22,498 nt of DNA from a virus. Where the stretch lies: positions 1 to 22,498 of IMG/VR virus record IMGVR_UViG_3300021959_000434, one strand, 5' to 3'. The notes beneath the pieces were generated by a model. It did not search any database, was not told where the DNA came from, and saw only the letters and a program-made list of their open reading frames with translations. Each line of letters begins with the position of its first letter. Within the stretch, counting starts at the first letter, position 1. Shown in pieces: positions 16,311-22,498 of the stretch. A program made the position numbers and the translations under genes.

Positions 16311-17348
16311 CTATTTAATTACTGGACTAATAACAGTACTAATTAAACTATCTTGTCTTTGAAGTTCTTTCTTTTGTTCGTCGCTACCATACTTGTTAAT
16401 ATAAGTATATAGGTCAGGGTGTTGGGCAGAATTAACTTTAGTTTGTATTCCTTCTTTTAAAGTTACACCTTCTTTAGTATTTCCTAGTATAGCATTTTGA
16501 CCTTGTATAGCAGTGTCTGCAACTTGCAATAATGAACTATTTCTATCACTTAAAGTTTTATTTATTTGATTAAGTCTTTGACGATTTAAATCTACTCCTG
16601 TAACTTTTTCAAGACTTTCCGCTCCCATACTACCTATACCAGATACTACCTGAGCAGTTTCAACACCAGCTGCACCAAATTGAGTCAAATACCCTAAACC
16701 AATAAGACCATATCCAATACCCATTGCATAAGGATTTGGTACTTTAGATAACGCTTTACCTCCATATCTCATAAGTTTACCAGCACCAGCAAAACCTAAA
16801 GCAGAAGCTGCATCTTTTGATATTTCAATAATTTCATCTGTAGTATTGTCATAAAATAACTCTCTACCTAATATCCCAGAAGCTTCGTTCATATCTTCAA
16901 AAGTTAAAGCACCTTGAGCATCTTTTTCTAAAAATTTTATTAAAGTAGCTTTACCTTCAGCATCTAATTTTTCATCTTCTATAGCTGTTGATACATCTTT
17001 TTTAAATTGAGTATTTATTCGTGCTACTTCCTTATCTCCTTCTACGTTAATTGTTGCTACTTCTTTAGAAGTTTCACGAGCTTCTTGTGCTACTGCTAAT
17101 TGAGCTGCTTCTTGTCTTTTTCTTTCTGTTACAATATCTGGGTCTGTTGCTTTATAAAGCTCTAAATCTTTAGCAGCTTGTGTTTGCTCGTCAATTAAAT
17201 CTAATTGATTTTGATATTTTAATTCAACCATATCTCTTTCAAACGCCATTTCTTGCATACGTTTTTCTGCTTCTTTATATGGTTCGTTAAACTCTTTCAG
17301 CATTCCTAAAATATTTGCTATATTTTGTATTGTTTGATTGCTTGCCAT
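16311..17348 (-). CDS. Internal virion (ejection) protein candidate
   Basis: A 345-residue protein. Residues 15-130 are a long charged helical region rich in Glu, Lys and Gln (for example QLAVAQEARETSKEVATINV). A Gly/Ala-rich hydrophobic region at about 181-245 (ASALGFAGAGKLM, then YGLIGLGYLTQFGAAG) could insert into a membrane. The tail is polar. Long helix plus a Gly-rich membrane-active stretch is typical of podovirus internal core proteins that form the trans-envelope channel. GGAGGAG precedes the ATG and overlaps the end of the upstream gene. It lies between a similar small protein and the giant protein, which fits a jointly ejected set. No sequence family is recognised. Confidence 0.6.
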   Translation of the reverse strand: MASNQTIQNIANILGMLKEFNEPYKEAEKRMQEMAFERDMVELKYQNQLDLIDEQTQAAKDLELYKATDPDIVTERKRQEAAQLAVAQEARETSKEVATINVEGDKEVARINTQFKKDVSTAIEDEKLDAEGKATLIKFLEKDAQGALTFEDMNEASGILGRELFYDNTTDEIIEISKDAASALGFAGAGKLMRYGGKALSKVPNPYAMGIGYGLIGLGYLTQFGAAGVETAQVVSGIGSMGAESLEKVTGVDLNRQRLNQINKTLSDRNSSLLQVADTAIQGQNAILGNTKEGVTLKEGIQTKVNSAQHPDLYTYINKYGSDEQKKELQRQDSLISTVISPVIK

Positions 17349-17349
17349 T

Positions 17350-17922
17350 TTATACTCCTCCGTACATGTCTAATAATGATTGTCCATAACTTGATTTAAT
17401 TCCTTTTTCTGCAGCATATCTATCTAATTCAAATCCTGCTGACTGTATATCTCTAATACTTGCTGCTTCTCTCATACCTAGTTGGAATGCAGATTCTCTA
17501 GCACCTAAATCTCTTGCCATTTGTTGTTGTGAAAAAGCCATTTGACTTTGCTGTAACGCATTTATACCAGCACCACTACCAGCTAATCCTGTCATACCAA
17601 TTTGAGATTCTAATCTTTCTTGACCCATTCCATATTGTTGAATAGCTCCTTGTTGTGCTAGCTGTTGACCTTCAGTTAAAAAATCTCTTTGTTGTGCAAA
17701 TTCAGCAGCTTGTGCTGTACCTGCAGTTTGTAATGCTCCGTACTGTTGATTTAGTAAAGCTTGTGCACGTCTTCTTTTCTGTCTTGCTTTTCTACGTTTT
17801 CTTCTACTTCCAAAAAAACCTAGTACTGCACTACCAATGGTCAATCCTAATCCTAAGGGTGTCATACCTAAAGCTGTTGCTGCTTGTCCAAATTTTCCTA
17901 ATTCTTTTTCAGTTCCACTCAT
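17350..17922 (-). CDS. Internal virion protein candidate (T7 gp14-like character)
   Basis: A 190-residue protein. A Gly-rich hydrophobic segment at about 20-38 (MTPLGLGLTIGSAVLGFFG) is followed at once by a very basic patch at 40-52 (RRKRRKARQKRRR). The rest is long Gln/Ala-rich helix (for example QQGAIQQYGMGQ, QMAFSQQQMARDLG). This N-terminal membrane segment plus Gln/Ala helix layout is that of T7 gp14-type internal proteins, which form a pore in the outer membrane during ejection. No strict homology is claimed. AAGGAG precedes the ATG, and its stop codon overlaps the next gene's ribosome site. Confidence 0.6.
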   Translation of the reverse strand: MSGTEKELGKFGQAATALGMTPLGLGLTIGSAVLGFFGSRRKRRKARQKRRRAQALLNQQYGALQTAGTAQAAEFAQQRDFLTEGQQLAQQGAIQQYGMGQERLESQIGMTGLAGSGAGINALQQSQMAFSQQQMARDLGARESAFQLGMREAASIRDIQSAGFELDRYAAEKGIKSSYGQSLLDMYGGV

Positions 17923-17933
17923 TTTATATCTCC

Positions 17934-18557
17934 TTATTCAAATGTTTCAAATACTTGCCCTAAATCTTCCATAATATCTTGTATAGTAAAATTAGGTGCT
18001 ATTTCTTCTGAAAATTCTTTTTTAACTTGATTATACGCTTCTATATCGTTTTGTTCTTGCTGTTCATCTATCATACGAGTTATGGTGTTATCGTAATAAT
18101 TTGATTTAGCAGGTAAATCTTTTGCAGAACCTCCCCAATGTGATTTTAGCCACGCATCTTTATGTGTAAATTCTGGTGTTCCTAACTTATCTAATGGAAA
18201 TTTACCTTTCTGTTCTTTGTCTGCATAAAATATATCAGTCTGTAATTCTGGTGATAGCTTTGTAAAATCAGGATTATCTTTGTCGATATTTTTTAATTCA
18301 TTTGCAAACTTTTTTGGCATTTCTGCTTTATATTCCTGATAGAATCTTTCGTATCTAACAATAGCATCTTTAGCTGCACCTGAACCGCCAGCATCAAACA
18401 TTTCATATTGATACACACCTCTACCTGGACCGCCACCTCTCTGAGGTATATTTTCATTGTTAGATTCTAACATAGCAACTTCTTTTGCGTGTAGTTGCAA
18501 CATATCAGCTTGTTGCACTCCTCTATTTTTTCTAATAACTTCTAATGCTCCTTGCAT
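17934..18557 (-). CDS. Putative virion lysozyme-like (transglycosylase) protein
   Basis: A 207-residue protein. Residues 23-52 read HAKEVAMLESNNENIPQ and then GGGPGRGVYQYE, the layout of lysozyme-like/SLT-type folds: E31 in an ES start is the catalytic candidate, followed by a GxGxxQ/E strand (compare ES...GLMQI). Further on, LSPELQTDIFYADKEQ (101-116) and AWLKSHWGGS (135-144) are pieces I associate with podovirus proteins of this type. The likely role is local cutting of peptidoglycan while the genome enters the cell; it would therefore be packaged in the virion. It sits directly before the internal-protein genes. AAGGAG precedes the ATG. The catalytic role is inferred. Confidence 0.55.
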   Translation of the reverse strand: MQGALEVIRKNRGVQQADMLQLHAKEVAMLESNNENIPQRGGGPGRGVYQYEMFDAGGSGAAKDAIVRYERFYQEYKAEMPKKFANELKNIDKDNPDFTKLSPELQTDIFYADKEQKGKFPLDKLGTPEFTHKDAWLKSHWGGSAKDLPAKSNYYDNTITRMIDEQQEQNDIEAYNQVKKEFSEEIAPNFTIQDIMEDLGQVFETFE

Positions 18558-18566
18558 AATATCTCC

Positions 18567-19388
18567 TTAATATTTTTTTAATAAACTTGGATTATAGAAT
18601 TGAGACATAACTGTTCCTCCAGATGGATTAACATCACTTTTTATAGTACCTTGATAAAACTTTTGTTTTAATTCATCTAATAAGGGTTGATTAGTTCCAA
18701 GTTCTGTAAAACCTTTTGTATATTCTCTTATTTCTTCTTGCGTGTAAAACAATGTTCCGTCACTTGCTTGACCAATCGGTTGTAAATCTTCTCTTCCTAA
18801 TTGCATATCAGGTAATAATTCAGAATCGATACCTTCTTTTTTCTTTAATAATGCACGATGTTCAGCACTATCTTTCTTTACAACACCAGTTCCATAGTTT
18901 GTATGTATATTATCACCACTTTTACCTCCAGTTAATCCTGCTCCTGCTGGTAATTTAATTTGTTCTTCTGTCAATGGTCTTTCAGGTGCTTTCTCAAACA
19001 AAGGTTTTGTCAAATCTATTTCTTTTTTTTCTCCTGTATCAGGGTCATAAAACGACATCACATCTTTTACAGACGGGTCTTTTTTAGCTAACTCAGAATA
19101 ATATAATGCACCACCTTCTGCACTATATGGTCCAAACATTTTTTCTCCAAGTCTTTGTGCTCCTCTTTCTATAAAACTATCACCATCAGCAAATTTCCCT
19201 GTTTGAAATTGCTTTTCAAAATCTCCACGTACATTTTGATATGCTTTAATTCCTTCATATGCTGTTCTTGCTCCCATTAATCCAGCTGTTACATCGGTTA
19301 ATGTGCCTCCATCATCTGGGTCTTGTCTATATATTTGACTCATCTGACCACGTATTTGAGACATAATTAGTCCTATTCTACTAGCCAT
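18567..19388 (-). CDS. Virion-block protein, unknown function
   Basis: A 273-residue protein in the late block with AGGAGG upstream. Residues 1-20 could be an amphipathic helix (MASRIGLIMSQIRGQMSQIY). Residues 25-45 have a short Gly/Ala-rich stretch, and much of residues 120-200 is polar and loop-rich. The C-terminus ends in aromatics (SQFYNPSLLKKY). No family is recognised. Its neighbours (nozzle-like protein before it, lysozyme-like protein after it) suggest a tail or ejection role, but this is by position only. Confidence 0.6.
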   Translation of the reverse strand: MASRIGLIMSQIRGQMSQIYRQDPDDGGTLTDVTAGLMGARTAYEGIKAYQNVRGDFEKQFQTGKFADGDSFIERGAQRLGEKMFGPYSAEGGALYYSELAKKDPSVKDVMSFYDPDTGEKKEIDLTKPLFEKAPERPLTEEQIKLPAGAGLTGGKSGDNIHTNYGTGVVKKDSAEHRALLKKKEGIDSELLPDMQLGREDLQPIGQASDGTLFYTQEEIREYTKGFTELGTNQPLLDELKQKFYQGTIKSDVNPSGGTVMSQFYNPSLLKKY

Positions 19389-19389
19389 T

Positions 19390-19644
19390 TTATATTACCT
19401 CCTGTAATTGTATTTTCATCCATCTGTTGTCTACTTTTATAAATAAAAAATATTCATTGTTTTGTTTTATAATTTTTCTATCTCCCGCTTTACCATCTTC
19501 ATTTTTTGGTATTGATGTCTCAACCTTAATAGGTGTTTCATATTGTTGTTCAGATTGTACTTGTTTTAATAATGCTTGAGCAAGTTGAGCATTAGGATTT
19601 ACATTCAATGCTGACTGTATTAATCTTTTTGCTTTATTTCTCAT
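19390..19644 (-). CDS. Small virion-block protein with beta-strand C-terminus
   Basis: An 84-residue protein starting in a TAATG overlap with the end of the 890-residue gene. The first 35 residues look helical (KAKRLIQSALNVNPNAQLAQALLKQ). The C-terminal half, GKAGDRKIIKQNNEYFLFIKVDNRW, looks like a small beta sheet, reminiscent of short phage proteins with a GD...LF.KV...W pattern. The function is unknown; translational coupling to the nozzle-like gene suggests a linked tail role. Confidence 0.55.
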   Translation of the reverse strand: MRNKAKRLIQSALNVNPNAQLAQALLKQVQSEQQYETPIKVETSIPKNEDGKAGDRKIIKQNNEYFLFIKVDNRWMKIQLQEVI

Positions 19645-22316
19645 TATCTAAATACCTTTTCTCTGTATACAATTTGTATATCATTTAGCTCAAAATCGGC
19701 ATCAGAAGCTCCATCTAACTCCAAGGCAATACCAAAGCTCACTAAGTTCTTAAAAGTGTCGTTAACAGCTATTTTCGTGGTTCTAAAGTCATTTGTAGTG
19801 TCAATTAACTGGGAAGAACTAGCATCTACACCTATATCTCCAACATCAACTGATTCTAAGTCTCTTTTAGTTCCAAATCCTTTCACTGTTATATTTTGTC
19901 CATTTTTATAGTTTACATAAATAGTATTAATATTTTTATTACTTGTAGGATTACCAAAGTCAAATTCTTTTGTTTTTAATATTACTTTATCACTTCCTGT
20001 AAATGATACAGGTGTTGGATTCCAATTCTTTAACGTTATGGTAGTATCACCATTATCTTGCATATAAGTTAATATATCATCATTTTTTAATACAAAGTTA
20101 GTAAAACTATTTGTACTAGAACCAAAATTATCACCTTCTGTCCAAGATTGAGATTTCAAATCAAACTTTAGTATCGTATTATCTGGTCTAGCAATATATA
20201 TTTCTTTTGTTTTTGGTAAAAATCCTATCACATTATCATCGTGATAATAGTTACTATCCCAATCATCAAATATAGATTGACCTGTTTCATTCAAGTGAAT
20301 ATCGTTTAATTGTCTACCATCATAAAAATAAACACCATTCTTATTAAACCAAGTAATAAAGCTTTCTCCTTCATAAACATGATAATCTTTTTCACATCCC
20401 TTATATGGATAAGTACCTTCTAAATATTCTATATCTCTAGATATGTTAATAATAAATAACTTTCTAGTTTTAAATTCTAATAGTTGTTGATTAATAGAAG
20501 CTAATCTTATAATATCATCACCATCTTCTACTTCAACATCAATAAATCTATCGGCTTCAAAAAAATCAAACTGATTTGGTTTAGATTTTAACACTCTATC
20601 ATTTTTAGTTACTAAGCTGCCTTCTTCATTATAGTATTTAACATTACCAATATATGCTCTACGATTAGCAACTGTAATAGTATTAAATCCAGTAGACAAT
20701 GGTCCAATAATAGATTTACCATCCACTAAATATGGTTCAGTAGTAGATAAAGAACTTAATCTTTTTCCTCCAAAAGTTGCTACTCTATCATATATCTTAG
20801 CACCATTATCGTGAGAAACTGCACTAGTACCCCCATATCCTCTCTCAACATTAATAAATGTAGCACCAGTTCCAGTAACTTTCATTACTTCATCGTCTAT
20901 TTTAATAATATCGTTAGTAGTAAATGCATTTGGAGTATCAACATTTATTTGTGCTTCTACATTATCTACTGTTTCATCTGTAACTGCACCACTATCTACT
21001 GCATATGCATCGTAAGGATATACCCAGTTTACATAGTATTCAGTTGGTGACACAGAATCTTCTACAAATCCTTCTTGACTAAATTGACTATAAGTTTCTT
21101 CACCTGCATAACGCAATCCTTTATGAAAGTCTACTTCTGCTAATAAATATTTAGCATTTACTTGACCGTCGTAAGTATATCCACTGCCTGGCTCATTAAA
21201 GTTTTCTATAATACCCCAATAAATTTTATAACCAGTAATTCTAGAATTAGTCCCTGGTGCTCTACCAAACAAACCAAAATGTAAATAACGTTTTACTTCC
21301 GTTGTCATATCTTCTTGTTGAAAAATATCACCAACAAAATATGCAGGAGATTCATAAATATGTTCATAAATGCTAGATACCCATAAACCATATCTCTTTT
21401 CAGAATCTTGTCCGCTTGAAGCCTTGTTTGGATATACAGTAATATCCGAATCATCCTCACTACTTGTTGCACTATTTAACTTAGAAAAATATGCAATTAA
21501 ATGTAAACCGCCTCTAACCCCATCTAGCGTAGGTTCATAGTCTGTATAAGCATCAAATATGTCGTGATTATTTTCAATAGAAAAACTATATCTGCTATAA
21601 TTTGGAGAACTAAAATCACTTACAGTACTATCAGTATAACCATTATGCATAAATACTTCTGAATTTTGTAAAGGTTTAAATACCTGATATTTTTTATATA
21701 GCTTGTCTGGTTCTAAATTATTACTTACTGCTGACCCTCCAACCCTTCCTGTTAAACCTGCAATAAACAAATCTTCTTTTTGATATGCATTTGTAGTATC
21801 TACAAGTTCCGATGCTGTATCATTACCAAAATGCAAGTCTTCGTCAGTGTGATATAAAATCTTAGGAGTTCCACCAGTACCAACTTTAGGTACTACACGC
21901 AACGCTCCATCTATATTATACATTACTACTTCATGATTTCCACTAGATGCATAACCAATGCTTGTAACAATATCGTAAGAAGAAGAAGAGCTTGTATAAT
22001 CTATAACTCTAACTTGTTGATTACCAGGGTCATTTATAGCAAGATACTCTCTGTTGCTTGTAGTAGCTGGAGATGCTATATCTTTATCTAAATTAAAATG
22101 ATATAATCCATTTCCGTGATTTACGGATTCTATTGCAGTACCATCTACTTCATTATATGCATCGGGTTCGGTACTTCCATACATCTTCAGTTTCCCTGGT
22201 ACTTCATTATCAAGATTTAACATCACTTGATATTCATTAGCAACCATATCACGTGAATTAGTATTTTTGTTTATACCACCACTAAAATTACTTGCGTTTA
22301 TAACTTTTTTTGGCAT
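19644..22316 (-). CDS. Tail nozzle/stabilisation-like protein
   Basis: An 890-residue beta-rich protein. The start (MPKKVINASNFSGGINKNT, then EYQVMLNLDNEVPGKLKMYGS) and segments such as GLYHFNLDKD (about 70-80) and FITWFNKNGVYFYDGRQLND resemble podovirus nozzle/DNA stabilisation proteins (T7 gp12 and P22 gp10 type), which form a beta-propeller tube at the tail tip. Around residues 455-510 a domain reads TNDIIKIDDEVMKVTG and VERGYGGTSAVSHDNGAKIY, a small beta module I know from other phage tail proteins, here inserted between propeller parts. The ribosome site is weak (GAAAGAAG). It probably acts with the adaptor and the ejection proteins that follow. Similarity is by eye. Confidence 0.6.
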   Translation of the reverse strand: MPKKVINASNFSGGINKNTNSRDMVANEYQVMLNLDNEVPGKLKMYGSTEPDAYNEVDGTAIESVNHGNGLYHFNLDKDIASPATTSNREYLAINDPGNQQVRVIDYTSSSSSYDIVTSIGYASSGNHEVVMYNIDGALRVVPKVGTGGTPKILYHTDEDLHFGNDTASELVDTTNAYQKEDLFIAGLTGRVGGSAVSNNLEPDKLYKKYQVFKPLQNSEVFMHNGYTDSTVSDFSSPNYSRYSFSIENNHDIFDAYTDYEPTLDGVRGGLHLIAYFSKLNSATSSEDDSDITVYPNKASSGQDSEKRYGLWVSSIYEHIYESPAYFVGDIFQQEDMTTEVKRYLHFGLFGRAPGTNSRITGYKIYWGIIENFNEPGSGYTYDGQVNAKYLLAEVDFHKGLRYAGEETYSQFSQEGFVEDSVSPTEYYVNWVYPYDAYAVDSGAVTDETVDNVEAQINVDTPNAFTTNDIIKIDDEVMKVTGTGATFINVERGYGGTSAVSHDNGAKIYDRVATFGGKRLSSLSTTEPYLVDGKSIIGPLSTGFNTITVANRRAYIGNVKYYNEEGSLVTKNDRVLKSKPNQFDFFEADRFIDVEVEDGDDIIRLASINQQLLEFKTRKLFIINISRDIEYLEGTYPYKGCEKDYHVYEGESFITWFNKNGVYFYDGRQLNDIHLNETGQSIFDDWDSNYYHDDNVIGFLPKTKEIYIARPDNTILKFDLKSQSWTEGDNFGSSTNSFTNFVLKNDDILTYMQDNGDTTITLKNWNPTPVSFTGSDKVILKTKEFDFGNPTSNKNINTIYVNYKNGQNITVKGFGTKRDLESVDVGDIGVDASSSQLIDTTNDFRTTKIAVNDTFKNLVSFGIALELDGASDADFELNDIQIVYREKVFR

Positions 22317-22413
22317 TCTTCTTTCTCTTCTTTTTTTTGTTATACAATCTTCTAGTATTATTAGTAGAAACTCCTTTAGACTTTCCCCCGATAGATTTAC
22401 TTGTTACCGTCAA
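22288..22413 (-). CDS. Tiny very basic ORF overlapping the nozzle-like gene
   Basis: A 41-residue frame starting at TTG with GGGGTGA just upstream and running 29 bases past the start of the nozzle-like gene in another frame. The product is extremely basic (RRLYNKKKKRKKNAKKSYKRK at the end) with a Ser/Gly-rich start. It fills the otherwise empty gap between the partial gene on the right and the nozzle-like gene. The good ribosome site and gap-filling position favour a real gene; the TTG start and low complexity count against it. If real, a nucleic-acid-binding or structural role is possible. Confidence 0.35.
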   Translation of the reverse strand: MTVTSKSIGGKSKGVSTNNTRRLYNKKKKRKKNAKKSYKRK

Positions 22414-22498
22414 TTAATTCACCCCATAAGGTTGTTTTACCATCAGTTATCTCTACTACTTCTACTTTAAACTCACCATTGTCAAACCAGTCCACAAT
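22397..22498 (-). CDS. Partial CDS, C-terminus only
   Basis: The last 33 residues of a gene that enters from the right edge and ends at TAA (22397-22399). They are acidic with alternating hydrophobics (FDNGEFKVEVVEITDGKTT, then WGELIDGN), consistent with a beta-rich domain. The gene belongs to the same late operon as the nozzle-like gene. Too little is visible to name it. Confidence 0.6.
   Translation of the reverse strand: MVDWFDNGEFKVEVVEITDGKTTLWGELIDGNK

Noticed and set aside
17655-17963. 102-residue + strand open frame
   Set aside because: Antisense to the internal-protein gene, low-complexity Leu/Phe/Val product, no ribosome site.

Overview
The window is a piece of an AT-rich, tightly packed, tailed double-stranded DNA phage genome. 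Its replication enzymes, short overlapping genes and a late block of tail/ejection proteins suggest a small podovirus-like phage. The base composition and gene style resemble marine phages such as those of SAR11-type hosts, but that is an impression, not something the sequence proves. Most genes have clear AGGAG-type ribosome sites, which argues against a Bacteroidota host. I found no tRNA, rRNA, insertion sequence, integrase or CRISPR array.

Left arm (7-6506, + strand): a chain of small genes with ATGA/GTGA/TAATG overlaps. In order: a zinc-ribbon protein, three small proteins (one MazG-like), a single-strand-annealing candidate, an SSB-like protein with an acidic DDLPF tail, a fused archaeo-eukaryotic primase/RecA-fold helicase, an Hjc-like resolvase, small unknowns, a GroES-like co-chaperonin, and a second PD-(D/E)XK-type nuclease. 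This is a replication/recombination block with one folding accessory. Two non-coding gaps in it carry strong potential RNA structure (1095-1133 and 5160-5321).

Middle (6507-6597): a short gap where the two arms converge, holding a compact set of inverted repeats.

Right arm (6598-22498, - strand): late structural genes read right to left. They are the C-terminus of an unknown protein, a tiny very basic ORF, a tail nozzle/stabilisation-like protein (890 aa), three small virion candidates including a lysozyme-like one, two internal-virion-like proteins, and a giant 3,234-residue protein that fills 43% of the window.

Main discovery: the giant protein has ejection-protein character at both ends, but residues about 960-1500 carry the signature of a single-chain double-psi-beta-barrel RNA polymerase. 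There is a DxDGD metal motif (D1398, D1400, D1402) after an RxP...GGIRVL segment, as in QDE-1/RDR-type polymerases and the beta' subunit. A lysine-rich possible first barrel lies upstream. The arrangement resembles the virion-packaged polymerase of crAss-like phages. The simplest model is that the phage injects its own polymerase with the ejection proteins and uses it to transcribe the + strand early operon. The structured gaps upstream of early genes are candidate control elements.
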